Shown: positions 1-7,497, counted from the first letter of the stretch. The stretch is DNA of 64,000 bases from Thalassococcus_A lentus (GCF_028023555.1 NZ_JAQIOY010000001.1:496001-560000), one strand, 5' to 3'. The notes: generated by a model not told the origin, from the letters alone. Translations and numbers: made by a program.

Positions 1-613
1 TTGGCTGGTCCCTGTCTGCTTCCGAAGATCGCCGGTGCACCCTTGGGAAGCCAAGATGAAAGGCCCAGTCCCCCAGGAATGGCCATTCGGTTGCCCAATG
101 CAACAGACGACCAAGATTGTGCCCCATTCCGGCAGGGGCCAATAGGATCAGACGGCGCAGCCGGTGGTCGTGTTGGGCGGCAAATGTGGCTGCGATGGCA
201 CCGCCCATGGAATACCCGATCAGCGTTATGTCGCTTTCGATTTCTTCGTGGGCCAACAGTTCGTGCAATTGCTGGCAGAAGAAGTCCGGGTTCTGAACGC
301 CGCGGGGCCTGTCAGACCAGCCACGACCGTAAAGGTCGTATATCAAGACCCTGAAGCCCTGCTGGACGAGATGCCGTGCCAGTCCAAGATATACGAAACT
401 GGGCGTTGTGAGCCCGTGGACACAAACCGCGACGGGCCCTGATTTTGGCCCGATCCAGTCGTAATGTGTCTTGCCTTGGCTCAAAGCGGCAAAGCGGCCG
501 GGCGCTTGTCTTTGTTTGCGGCCAGACATGGTCTGGCGAAACAGTTCAAATGCACTCGGCAACGCGCCAGCGATCAACGCGGTGCCCCAACCAAATGCTT
601 CGAGCCCGGTCAT
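1..613 (-). CDS. alpha/beta hydrolase, C-terminus cut by window edge
   Basis: About 204 residues are visible and the frame stays open to base 1, so the C-terminus lies outside. The start is the ATG ending at 613, in ATGA overlap with the stop of the HAD gene upstream. The protein shows the alpha/beta hydrolase signature: an HG oxyanion region (VHGLTTPSFVY), a DLYGRGWSDRP turn and the nucleophile elbow GYSMGG. The Asp/His part of the triad is not in view. It is the last visible gene of the minus-strand operon led by tetR. The substrate cannot be told from the sequence; an esterase, lipase or C-C hydrolase are all possible. The fold call is strong. Confidence 0.85.
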   Translation of the reverse strand, partial: MTGLEAFGWGTALIAGALPSAFELFRQTMSGRKQRQAPGRFAALSQGKTHYDWIGPKSGPVAVCVHGLTTPSFVYLGLARHLVQQGFRVLIYDLYGRGWSDRPRGVQNPDFFCQQLHELLAHEEIESDITLIGYSMGGAIAATFAAQHDHRLRRLILLAPAGMGHNLGRLLHWATEWPFLGDWAFHLGFPRVHRRSSEADRDQP

Positions 614-1230
614 TGGGCCTCTTGATTGGTTAGTACCCCTTTTGAGACGAGGCAGTTTGCCCAGCCTTGGGGGCCATTGAACTGGTGGACCTGCCAACCA
701 CGGGCCAAGGCCGCTGTGATGTTGTCGATTCTGTCGTCTGTAAACAAAAGGGCAGCGGGGTCGATCCCGCAATCATCCTCGACCATCTCGTATATCGTTG
801 CGTCTGGCTTGATCACACTCATATGTCCCGAAACATAGGCATGGTCGAATTCATTGAGGAAGTCATAGACCGGCGTTGCAATCGCCCAGGTTCCAATCCC
901 GAAATTGGTCAGAGCAAAGACCGGCACGCCCTTGTTTCGCAGAGCCCTGAGCAATCGCACGGAATGCGGGATTGCGGGTCTGGCCATCTCCAGCCACTTG
1001 TCGTGCCACATGCGAATTTCGGCGCGCCATTCAGGATATTTTTCGGCCCAATCATAGATCGTGGTTTTAAAATCGTGACCACGATCCACCAGATCATTCA
1101 TACCGTGCAGATCCACCTCGGCAAACATGGCGCGCCGCCTGTCTTCGCCGATTTGTGAATCGAAAAAGCGTTCGGGCTGCCATTCGATCAGAACGTTGCC
1201 CACATCGAAAATCACGGCTTCCGGCTTCAT
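610..1230 (-). CDS. HAD-superfamily phosphatase, YihX-like
   Basis: A 206-residue haloacid dehalogenase-type hydrolase. Motif I is FDVGNVLIEW near residue 8, the DxGNV variant typical of the YihX (glucose-1-phosphate phosphatase) branch. Motif II is the ALTNF stretch, a Lys precedes PDATIYE (motif III), and FTDDRIDN is motif IV. A helical cap fits between motifs I and II. The length is normal for the subfamily. It overlaps both neighbours by 4 nt (yaiI-like upstream, alpha/beta hydrolase downstream), which suggests translational coupling. Hydrolysis of a small sugar phosphate is a family-based inference; the true substrate is unknown. Confidence 0.85.
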   Translation of the reverse strand: MKPEAVIFDVGNVLIEWQPERFFDSQIGEDRRRAMFAEVDLHGMNDLVDRGHDFKTTIYDWAEKYPEWRAEIRMWHDKWLEMARPAIPHSVRLLRALRNKGVPVFALTNFGIGTWAIATPVYDFLNEFDHAYVSGHMSVIKPDATIYEMVEDDCGIDPAALLFTDDRIDNITAALARGWQVHQFNGPQGWANCLVSKGVLTNQEAQ

Positions 1231-1688
1231 GTCTTTGCCTCACGCGTTGCGGCTCGTAGCGTGCGTTCGAGGGCATCCAGAAACCGGGATCGATCGGCCT
1301 TGGAAAAGCTTTTGCCGCCCCCCTGCCGAAAAGGATCGGCGGCGCGCAGGTCTGCCATCAGGTCCCGCATTGCCAGCTGTTGACCGATATTTGCCTTGTT
1401 CAATTCCGAACCGTCATGGCGAAGCACCCGTGCGCCGGCTTCGACGCATTTGGCGGCAAGGGGCATGTCTGATGTGACGACTACGTCGCCAGAGGATGCC
1501 CGGTCTGCGATCCACATATCGGCGACGTCAGGGCCCTCGGGGACCATCACGACTTCGACCAGTGGATTTTGCGACGGGCGCAGCCCGCCGTTGGCCACCA
1601 GTTTCATTGCAACCTTGTGCCGGGTTGCGACGCGCTCGGCCTCTTGTTTAACCGGGCAGGCATCTGCATCGATAAAAAGGGTCGTCAC
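1227..1688 (-). CDS. YaiI/YqxD family protein (DUF188, UPF0178)
   Basis: A 153-residue protein with the DUF188 hallmark N-terminus FIDADACPVK, followed by conserved VVTSDMPLAAKC and GGGKSFSKADR stretches. The family has a PIN-like fold with clustered acidic residues (D7, D9 and the TSDMPL Asp), which suggests metal-dependent nuclease chemistry, but no member has a settled function. It overlaps fghA upstream by 4 nt and the HAD gene downstream by 4 nt. Length and motifs are complete. Confidence 0.9.
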   Translation of the reverse strand: MTTLFIDADACPVKQEAERVATRHKVAMKLVANGGLRPSQNPLVEVVMVPEGPDVADMWIADRASSGDVVVTSDMPLAAKCVEAGARVLRHDGSELNKANIGQQLAMRDLMADLRAADPFRQGGGKSFSKADRSRFLDALERTLRAATREAKT

Positions 1689-2515
1689 GAATACAGTGCC
1701 TCGGCATGGAAATCGATGTGTTCGGGGATGAAGGTCGAAACAAAGAAATAGCTGTGGTCATAGCCCCGTTGCATGCGGAAGCTGCCCTCTTGTCTGCGAG
1801 CCATCATCGCCTCAGCAAGGCATTCTGGTTTGAGGAGTTCAAGGAATTGATCTTCGCTACCCTGATCGATCAGAACTGGTCCGTCAAAGCCGGTAGCCTG
1901 CATCTGAAGGGTCGCATCGTGTTTGGCCCAGACGCTTTCGTCGTCACCCAGGTAGGCCGACAGTTGCTTGCGGCCCCAGTCGCTGGCCGTTGGGTTGGCG
2001 ATCGGAGCAAATGCCGACACGGACCGGAACCGGCCCGGTAGCCCCATTGCCAGCGTCAGAGCGCCGTGACCGCCCATGGAATGGCCCGTAATGCCCTGTC
2101 GGTCGAGATCGATGGCAAACTGTTCCCCCAACAGGGCTGGCAACTCTTCGGCGATGTAGTCCCACATCTTGAAGTGAGAACCCCATGGCGCTTGTGTTGC
2201 GTTCACGTAGAACCCTGCGCCTTTGCCAAGGTCGTAGGCGTCGTCATCGGCCACATCGTCACCACGCGGTGAGGTGTCCGGGAAAACCAAGGCGATGCCC
2301 GCGTCCGCAGCCCATGCCTGCGCCCCTGCTTTGACCATGGCGTTTTCATGTGTGCAGGTCAGCCCGGACAAATACCACAAAACCGGGACTGGGCCGTCCT
2401 TGGCTTCGGCCGGAAGAAACAGTCCAAAAGTCATGTCGCATCCGCACACGGCCGAGGTATGGGTGTAGACACCTTGGGTTCCACCAAAGGCACGGTTTTC
2501 TGAAACGGTTTGCAT
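1685..2515 (-). CDS. fghA: S-formylglutathione hydrolase
   Basis: This 276-residue esterase-D family enzyme hydrolyses S-formylglutathione to formate and glutathione, the last step of glutathione-dependent formaldehyde detoxification in the cytoplasm. The nucleophile Ser is in GHSMGG (about residue 146). The LSGLTCTHENAM oxyanion stretch, the DTSPRGDDVADD stretch and the C-terminal YDHSYFF His are all present. The start has a good purine-rich ribosome site (GGAGAG). It lies 24 nt behind tetR in the same operon. The usual partner, class III alcohol dehydrogenase (adhI/frmA), is not in the window, so the first step must be encoded elsewhere. Confidence 0.95.
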   Translation of the reverse strand: MQTVSENRAFGGTQGVYTHTSAVCGCDMTFGLFLPAEAKDGPVPVLWYLSGLTCTHENAMVKAGAQAWAADAGIALVFPDTSPRGDDVADDDAYDLGKGAGFYVNATQAPWGSHFKMWDYIAEELPALLGEQFAIDLDRQGITGHSMGGHGALTLAMGLPGRFRSVSAFAPIANPTASDWGRKQLSAYLGDDESVWAKHDATLQMQATGFDGPVLIDQGSEDQFLELLKPECLAEAMMARRQEGSFRMQRGYDHSYFFVSTFIPEHIDFHAEALYS

Positions 2516-2539
2516 GGATCTCTCCGAGGCAGGGAACGG

Positions 2540-3154
2540 TTATGCGCCGTACCGTGCCATGAAGGTATCGCAGGCGCCATCCACAATGCGCGCAATTTCT
2601 TGTTCCGGGAACGTGTCGCGCACCCCGAAAATCAGTTTGGGCCACAGATCGGCTTTGCACAGCTCGGCGAACTGGTCCGCGGCAAGATCCATGTCGTCAA
2701 TGATCACTTCGCCACGGGATTGGGCAATTTCCAGATACCCGACAAGAGCCGAGCGCATTGTCATGGGTCCGCTTTGATAAAACTCGCGCCCAAGTTCGGG
2801 AAATCGATCGGATTCAGCGACGCAGATCCGAAAGATACGCTGGCCTATGTCAGACAGGATGAAGCCGAGAAACTTGTGGCCGACCTGACGCAGGACAATA
2901 TTTGGAGGGCGGGACATATCCAGCGTCGTCAAGGCCTCGTCCGCCTGATGCTGGCACTGCGCCTTGGCCACTTCCATGAACAGCAAACGTTTGTCCGGAA
3001 AGTAGCTATAGAGGGTCGCCTTGGAGACTTCAGCCTGTTTTGCGATGTCATCGACGCTGGCGCCTTCGAAACCGTCGCGCAGGAATACCTCCCGCGCGCC
3101 GTCCAGCACCTGATCGAATTTCCGCCCTTTGCGAACCGCAGTTTGCGTTGTCAT
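2540..3154 (-). CDS. TetR-family transcriptional regulator
   Basis: 204 residues from the ATG ending at 3154, which has a GAGGA ribosome site 4 nt upstream. A longer start ending at 3208 would translate through the palindrome at 3185-3196 and is less likely. An N-terminal TetR helix-turn-helix is clear (GASVDDIAKQAEVSKATLYSYFPDKRLLF). The C-terminal half is all helical, resembling the TetR_C family with the ILSDIGQRIFRICVAE segment. It probably represses its own operon, which includes the secreted peptide and fghA. Copies of a related half-site lie upstream at 3185-3196 and 3395-3464. The ligand is unknown; an aldehyde or thiol stress signal would fit fghA but is speculation. Confidence 0.88.
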   Translation of the reverse strand: MTTQTAVRKGRKFDQVLDGAREVFLRDGFEGASVDDIAKQAEVSKATLYSYFPDKRLLFMEVAKAQCQHQADEALTTLDMSRPPNIVLRQVGHKFLGFILSDIGQRIFRICVAESDRFPELGREFYQSGPMTMRSALVGYLEIAQSRGEVIIDDMDLAADQFAELCKADLWPKLIFGVRDTFPEQEIARIVDGACDTFMARYGA

Positions 3155-3184
3155 CGCATCCTCATTTCCAGACGCTCGACTATA

Positions 3185-3196
3185 AACCGATCGGTT
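3185..3196. promoter_or_regulatory. perfect palindrome, candidate TetR operator
   Basis: AACCGATCGGTT is a perfect 12-bp palindrome between the stop of the small secreted peptide (3212) and the chosen tetR start (3154). The related string AACTGATTGGTT occurs at 3417-3428 in the upstream promoter region, so the same protein may bind both. Binding by the adjacent TetR is inferred. Confidence 0.5.
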
Positions 3197-3211
3197 CACT
3201 TGCGGCAAGGA

Positions 3212-3379
3212 TCACTCGTTGGGTTTGCAGTCACCTGCCCTTTGGTCAGTTGTACAGCCTTGGGTGGAGATATCTGGGTTTGGCCCAGGAAAGGTCATGT
3301 CTGGCAACGTCATTGGGGGAACGCCGGCACTGGCAGTGACAGGCAGGGCGATGACAGCGGCAAAAATGAAAGATCGCAT
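3212..3379 (-). CDS. small predicted secreted peptide (55 aa)
   Basis: A 55-residue reading frame with an AGGA ribosome site 7 nt before its ATG. Residues 1-18 form a short classical signal peptide (MRSFIFAAVIALPVTASA) with an AxA cleavage site. The mature part of about 37 residues is rich in Pro and Thr (PPMTLPDMTFPGPNPD) and has two Cys (CTTDQRAGDC), which could form a disulfide. It stops 57 nt before tetR on the same strand and is the first gene after the 3395-3464 repeat array. I do not recognise the family. Ribosome site, signal peptide and position in the operon support it being real. Confidence 0.6.
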   Translation of the reverse strand: MRSFIFAAVIALPVTASAGVPPMTLPDMTFPGPNPDISTQGCTTDQRAGDCKPNE

Positions 3380-3394
3380 TTCGAATCCTTTCTG

Positions 3395-3464
3395 AACTGA
3401 TCTGTTTAGATATCTAAACTGATTGGTTTAGTTTGCAAGGAAAAATCTGAACTGAATAGTTTAG
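3395..3464. promoter_or_regulatory. three phased 15-bp repeats, candidate operator array
   Basis: Three copies fit AACTGANNNGTTTAG: 3395-3409 (NNN = TCT), 3417-3431 (TTG) and 3450-3464 (ATA). Their starts are 22 and 33 bp apart, two and three helical turns, so all lie on one face of the DNA. A perfect 16-bp palindrome GTTTAGATATCTAAAC (3404-3419) joins the first two copies. The array sits between the minus-strand secreted peptide/tetR operon and mbfA. A TetR operator cluster is the simplest reading. Confidence 0.6.
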
Positions 3465-3499
3465 CTGTTTGGGTTGCGATGTTCGGCGATCGTGTTAGA

Positions 3500-3514
3500 T
3501 TAGAACCATTCTAA
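3500..3514. promoter_or_regulatory. iron control element (Irr box) of mbfA
   Basis: TTAGAACCATTCTAA, an exact TTAGAA-N3-TTCTAA inverted repeat, ends 14 nt before the mbfA ATG. It matches the ICE/Irr-box motif of alphaproteobacteria. Irr represses mbfA under low iron in Bradyrhizobium and Agrobacterium, so repression by Irr is expected here as well. The overlap with the mbfA promoter is consistent with a repressor site. Confidence 0.8.
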
Positions 3515-3528
3515 AATATGAGGCTACT

Positions 3529-4503
3529 ATGCGCTTTTTAACTCAGCGCCGGCATTTCCGAGACCTTTCTGAACAAGAGGTGCTCGCGCTTGCCATTTCG
3601 TCCGAAGAGGACGACGCGAGAATTTACAGAACCTACGCTGAAAAACTGAGGTCGGACTATCCGGATACAGCCAAGGTCTTCGAAGGGATGGCGGCTGAAG
3701 AGGACACGCACCGCAAAGCTTTGATCGCTTTGCATCGCAAGAGATTTGGCGATGTAATTCCTTTGATCCGTCGTGAACACGTGGCGGGTTACTATGCGCG
3801 CCGCCCGGTCTGGCTCATGGAAAACATGACGTTGGAACGCATACGGGAAGAAGCGTCCGCCATGGAAAGTGACGCCGAAAGCTTTTATCTCGAAGCAGCA
3901 AAGCGCACCAAAGATGCAGAGACTCGCAAGTTGCTAGGTGATCTGGCTGCCGCCGAAGCAGGGCATCAGCACAGCGCAGAACAGCTTGAGAAAAAGTATT
4001 TGGATGACGATGCGCTTGAGGCAGAAGATGCCAGCGCCAAGCGAAAGTTCATTTTGACATGGGTCCAGCCGGGACTGGCCGGTTTGATGGACGGATCGGT
4101 TTCGACCCTCGCCCCGATTTTCGCAACGGCCTTTGCCACACAGGATACCTGGACCACGTTCTTGGTTGGCCTGGCTGCATCTGTCGGTGCCGGTATCTCA
4201 ATGGGCTTTACCGAAGCGGCCTCTGACGACGGGCAATTGTCCGGTCGTGGATCACCGATAAAACGGGGCTTCGCCTCGGGCATCATGACGACTGTTGGTG
4301 GTTTGGGACATGCCTTGCCCTACCTGATCCCTGACTTTTGGACGGCCACAATCACGGCGATCATCGTCGTGTTCGTCGAGCTTTGGGCCATTGCGTGGAT
4401 TCAGAACAAGTACATGGAAACCCCATTCTTCCGAGCGGCGTTTCAGGTCGTTTTGGGCGGTGCTTTGGTCTTTGCGGCGGGTGTCTTGATCGGGAGCGGT
4501 TAG
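3529..4503 (+). CDS. mbfA: MbfA-type iron exporter (rubrerythrin-VIT1/CCC1 fusion)
   Basis: 324 residues. Residues 1-165 form a ferritin-like/erythrin domain with paired metal ligands: EE near 26-27, an AAEEDTHR block near 55-62, and further Glu/His in EASAMESDAESFY and AEAGHQHS. Residues 170-324 form a VIT1/CCC1 membrane domain (WVQPGLAGLMDGSVSTLAPIF, then GAGISMGFTEAASD and three more membrane segments). Characterised homologues export iron across the inner membrane and protect against peroxide. An Irr box lies directly upstream, so it should be induced in high iron. It is transcribed away from the tetR operon and overlaps msrC tail-to-tail by 4 nt. Confidence 0.93.
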   Translation: MRFLTQRRHFRDLSEQEVLALAISSEEDDARIYRTYAEKLRSDYPDTAKVFEGMAAEEDTHRKALIALHRKRFGDVIPLIRREHVAGYYARRPVWLMENMTLERIREEASAMESDAESFYLEAAKRTKDAETRKLLGDLAAAEAGHQHSAEQLEKKYLDDDALEAEDASAKRKFILTWVQPGLAGLMDGSVSTLAPIFATAFATQDTWTTFLVGLAASVGAGISMGFTEAASDDGQLSGRGSPIKRGFASGIMTTVGGLGHALPYLIPDFWTATITAIIVVFVELWAIAWIQNKYMETPFFRAAFQVVLGGALVFAAGVLIGSG

Positions 4504-4952
4504 ACCGTTGCAAAGACCCGGTTCAGGATCGCTTGCAATGCATCCGCGTCTTCCTGGGTAAAGGCATTGGGCTGATCGCTGTCTATGTCCAGAACGGCGA
4601 TCAGCTGACCCTGTCCGTTCCAGACAGGCAGAACCAATTCAGACCGGGTGCTGGATGCACAGGCGATATGTCCGGGGAAGGCGTCCACATCTGCGACCAG
4701 TTGGGCCTTTTCTGTTCGCGCGCAGGCCCCGCAGACACCGCGGGCAAAGGGGATCACCAGACACCCGTGCCCGCCCTGATAAGGCCCGATCTTCAGAACC
4801 TCGGGTTCCGTCACGCGATAGAAACCGGTCCAATCAAACCGGTCGTCTGAGTGATGCAATTCACATGTCACTGTCGCCATAAGAGCGACTGCATCGCTCT
4901 CGCCTTCGGTGAGGGCCTCAATGGTCTGAGCGAGGGTGTTGTAGTCTGGCAT
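4500..4952 (-). CDS. msrC: free methionine-(R)-sulfoxide reductase (GAF domain)
   Basis: 150 residues from the ATG ending at 4952; an upstream extension lacks family similarity. A single GAF domain carries the fRMsr signature GVCGACARTEKAQLV, then FPGHIACASSTRSELVLPV, with the redox Cys positions of E. coli YebR. The enzyme reduces free Met-(R)-sulfoxide with thioredoxin in the cytoplasm. Its 3' end overlaps mbfA by 4 nt on the other strand, so an iron/oxidative-stress gene and a repair gene are adjacent, though divergently controlled. Confidence 0.92.
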   Translation of the reverse strand: MPDYNTLAQTIEALTEGESDAVALMATVTCELHHSDDRFDWTGFYRVTEPEVLKIGPYQGGHGCLVIPFARGVCGACARTEKAQLVADVDAFPGHIACASSTRSELVLPVWNGQGQLIAVLDIDSDQPNAFTQEDADALQAILNRVFATV

Positions 4953-4978
4953 ATTCGTTCCGCTGTCTGAATAAGTCG

Positions 4979-6151
4979 TCAGAGACGCTCGATCGCGATG
5001 GCAGTGCCTTCGCCACCGCCAATGCAAATCGCAGCAATCCCGCGCTTAAGTTTGCGTTTCTCAAGTGCATTCAACAGCGTCACAATGATCCTCGCGCCTG
5101 ACGCGCCGATTGGGTGCCCCAAGGCGCACGCGCCGCCATTCACGTTCACGATATCGCGGCGCAGGCCCATTTCTTGCATGAAGGCCATGGGCACGACGGC
5201 AAAGGCCTCGTTCACTTCCCAAAGATCTACATCGGAAATCTTCCAACCGATGCGGTCCAGCAATTTGCGGGCTGCTGGTACGGGTGCTGTCGGGAAATCG
5301 GCTGGGGCATGGGCGTGGCTGGCATGTCCCAGAATACGTGCGCGCGGTGCAACGCCCGATGCTTCGGCGGCCTCGAGTGTTCCCAGCACAAGCGCCGCGG
5401 CGCCGTCCGAGATTGACGATGAATTGGCCGCTGTGACGGTTCCATCCTTACGAAAAGCTGGCTTCAGCATAGGAATCTTGTCGGGGCGTGCGCGACCGGG
5501 CTGTTCATCGCCGGTGATGACTTCTTCGCCAGTGCGCGTGTGCAGTGTCACCGGCGTGATTTCGCCTTCAAATGCTCCGGTTCGTTCAGCCTCCAGCGCG
5601 TTGGACAAGGATCCCAGCGCATATTGATCCTGCGCTTCGCGGGTAAATTGAAAGGCTTCGGCGCAGTCTTCGGCAAAGGTTCCCATCAGTCGACCCTTGT
5701 CGTAGGCGTCCTCCAGCCCGTCGAGAAACATATGATCCTTCACTTCTGCATGACCGATGCGGGCACCGTCGCGCATCTTGGGCAGCATGTAAGGGGCGCC
5801 GCTCATGGACTCCATCCCGCCAGCCACGATGTAGTCGGCATCGCCAAGCGCCAACCGGTCATAAGCCATCATCGCAGATTTCATTCCGGACCCGCACATC
5901 TTGTTCAGTGTCGTGGCTGGAACTTCTTCGCCCAGCCCTGCTGCAAACCCGGCCTGCCTTGCTGGCGCTTGCCCTTGGCCGGCTGGCAATACACAGCCCA
6001 TCAGCAATTCATCAATCGCTGGTTTTCCAGCTTGCTCCAAAGCGGCGCGGATTGCCGTCCCTCCAAGCGCGGCGGCAGAAACATCGTTAAAAACACCCTG
6101 GAACCCACCCATCGGCGTCCGTGCAGCCCCCATGATTACGACGTCTTTCAT
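4979..6151 (-). CDS. acetyl-CoA acetyltransferase (thiolase)
   Basis: 390 residues, full length for class II thiolases. The acyl-binding Cys is in NKMCGSGMKS (C86). The NEAFAV, GGACALGHPIGASGAR (catalytic His) and CIGGGEG (second Cys) blocks follow in order. The enzyme condenses or cleaves acetoacetyl-CoA, serving polyhydroxybutyrate synthesis or fatty/branched acyl catabolism. It is a single gene without phaB or hydroxyacyl-CoA dehydrogenase next to it, so a PHA or catabolic role cannot be separated. It lies 26 nt upstream of msrC on the same strand and may share its transcript. Confidence 0.92.
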   Translation of the reverse strand: MKDVVIMGAARTPMGGFQGVFNDVSAAALGGTAIRAALEQAGKPAIDELLMGCVLPAGQGQAPARQAGFAAGLGEEVPATTLNKMCGSGMKSAMMAYDRLALGDADYIVAGGMESMSGAPYMLPKMRDGARIGHAEVKDHMFLDGLEDAYDKGRLMGTFAEDCAEAFQFTREAQDQYALGSLSNALEAERTGAFEGEITPVTLHTRTGEEVITGDEQPGRARPDKIPMLKPAFRKDGTVTAANSSSISDGAAALVLGTLEAAEASGVAPRARILGHASHAHAPADFPTAPVPAARKLLDRIGWKISDVDLWEVNEAFAVVPMAFMQEMGLRRDIVNVNGGACALGHPIGASGARIIVTLLNALEKRKLKRGIAAICIGGGEGTAIAIERL

Positions 6152-6220
6152 GCCATAGCTCCTTGGTTTGTGTTGCTTATCTGCAGGCGCTCACAGATTG
6201 GTAAGAATTGAGCGGTACCT

Positions 6221-6577
6221 ATGTCTCAGAATGCAGATCATGAGGCAAAGATGCAGCTGACTCAACGGCAGATCGAACTGCGCGATATCATTAAAGTTGA
6301 AGCACAGCGGATTGATGCGGCCGTTGCCGTTCAGTTCAAGGATGCAATGCGAACCGCAGTTGCAGAAGGGACCGGACCCGTTGTGCTGGACCTAAGCGAA
6401 GTTGAATTTATCGACTCAAGCGGACTTGGGGCCATCGTTGCATCGATGAAAGCCATGCCAGAGGGCCGAGTGCTGGAGCTGGCGGGGTTGTTGCCCGCGG
6501 TTGACAAGGTGTTTCGCATGACCCGCATGGACCGGATCTTCACGCTGCATGCGTCGGTCGAAGACGCATGCACCTAG
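6221..6577 (+). CDS. STAS-domain anti-sigma factor antagonist
   Basis: 118 residues covering one STAS domain. The phosphorylation site block is DLSEVEFIDSSGLGAIV, with S66/S67 as the likely phosphorylated residues. It resembles SpoIIAA/RsbV. It pairs with the RsbW-like kinase immediately downstream, forming a partner-switching module. No sigma factor or PP2C phosphatase is adjacent, so the output is unknown. Confidence 0.9.
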   Translation: MSQNADHEAKMQLTQRQIELRDIIKVEAQRIDAAVAVQFKDAMRTAVAEGTGPVVLDLSEVEFIDSSGLGAIVASMKAMPEGRVLELAGLLPAVDKVFRMTRMDRIFTLHASVEDACT

Positions 6578-6621
6578 GGCCCATTATTTCATCGAAGACC
6601 AGATGTCGGAGTGTGCGGCGC

Positions 6622-7077
6622 ATGAACAAATGGGATCAAAACGATCCACCTGGCGCTTTGCGTTTTGAACGCAGAATTGACAGCACCTCAACTGCGGTCA
6701 GTGTGTTGCTCTGCGATTTGCGAAATGAACTGCAGGCCGCAAACCATCGGGCCGGTTCCAGCGATACCTGGGAAATCGTACTGGCCGAAGCCATCAACAA
6801 CGTGGTTGAGCATGCCTATATGGAGCATGCCGGTCATCCGGTCGCTCTCAAATTGGTATTCTCACCTGTGCTTTTGACCGCTGAGATGACAGATTGGGGC
6901 CTGCCGATGCCCAATCTGACCTTGCCGGAGGGCGCGGCACCCGAAATTGGCGAAACGGCTGAAGATCAGCCAGAAGGCGGTTTTGGCTGGCATTTGATAA
7001 AGGCACTTACAGAACAGCTGGAATACAAACGCCAGGACAGCACCAATAAGCTGCTCTTTTCTGTAAAAATTGACTAG
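6622..7077 (+). CDS. RsbW-like anti-sigma serine kinase (HATPase_c)
   Basis: 151 residues from the ATG at 6622; an in-frame ATG at 6568 that overlaps the STAS gene is an alternative. It is a GHKL ATPase of the RsbW/SpoIIAB type: N box EAINNVVEHAY, a G1-like DWGLPMP and a G2-like GGFGWHLIKAL. Such kinases phosphorylate the STAS partner and otherwise hold a sigma factor or another target. The G1 motif is DWG rather than DxGxG, a common variant. Its stop is followed by a long non-coding stretch with structured repeats. Confidence 0.88.
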   Translation: MNKWDQNDPPGALRFERRIDSTSTAVSVLLCDLRNELQAANHRAGSSDTWEIVLAEAINNVVEHAYMEHAGHPVALKLVFSPVLLTAEMTDWGLPMPNLTLPEGAAPEIGETAEDQPEGGFGWHLIKALTEQLEYKRQDSTNKLLFSVKID

Positions 7078-7169
7078 CAAAGCCACCAATGTTTCGGCCT
7101 GATTTCCAAAGACCTTTGAATCGCCCGCAACCAAACACATTCCGGCCCGAATCTGACGCCATCCATCAG

Positions 7170-7237
7170 GTGTAGCTGCATAAAGCTTCCCTCGGTGTCG
7201 CGTCGCAACAGCCCCCACCCAGTGCGCGGCACCGAGG
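7170..7237. repeat. structured repeat, copy 1
   Basis: A 68-nt unit beginning GTGTAGCTGCATAAAGCTTC, repeated at 7350-7417 exactly 180 nt later. Within it CTCGGTGTCGCG pairs with CGCGGCACCGAG through one T-G wobble, enclosing a 22-nt loop that carries CAGCCCCCACCCAGTG. The gap 7078-7497 contains the two copies and no gene that I can support. Confidence 0.75.
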
Positions 7238-7349
7238 ACCATTCCCCCATATAGACAAGCGCGCAACACGACTGACCCATTGAGGAAAATGTCGCAATAA
7301 CGCCTTTGGGTTTCCCAAATTAAGCCGCCATTTGACGTCAGAGATAATC

Positions 7350-7417
7350 GTGTAGCTGCATAAAGCTTCACTCGGCACCGCGCATAAACAGCCCCCACCC
7401 AGTGCGCGGTGCCGAGG
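7350..7417. repeat. structured repeat, copy 2
   Basis: The second copy. Its arms CTCGGCACCGCG and CGCGGTGCCGAG are perfectly complementary over 12 bp. Relative to copy 1 the left arm changed GGTGT to GGCAC and the right arm changed GCACC to GTGCC, so pairing is kept by compensating changes. The loop core CAGCCCCCACCCAGTG is identical. It lies 80 nt before the gamma-glutamyltransferase start. Confidence 0.75.
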
Positions 7418-7497
7418 TTCCCTCCGAAAATCAATGGCCTCACAGATTGACGCGGGTGCGCGCAGGTCTATTGTCCGCCTTGCAAGGGAGGCTTTTT

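Noticed and set aside
3155..3208. 18-residue N-terminal extension of tetR
   Set aside because: It would place the palindrome at 3185-3196 inside coding sequence and lacks a ribosome site; the ATG ending at 3154 has GAGGA.
2510..3400. 296-residue plus-strand frame across tetR
   Set aside because: Shadow of tetR and the secreted peptide; no start signals or domain.
6862..7443. 193-residue minus-strand frame across the structured repeats
   Set aside because: It overlaps the end of the RsbW-like gene and reads the two repeats as HWVGAV...KLYAAT; the stem-preserving changes point to RNA or DNA structure, not a protein.
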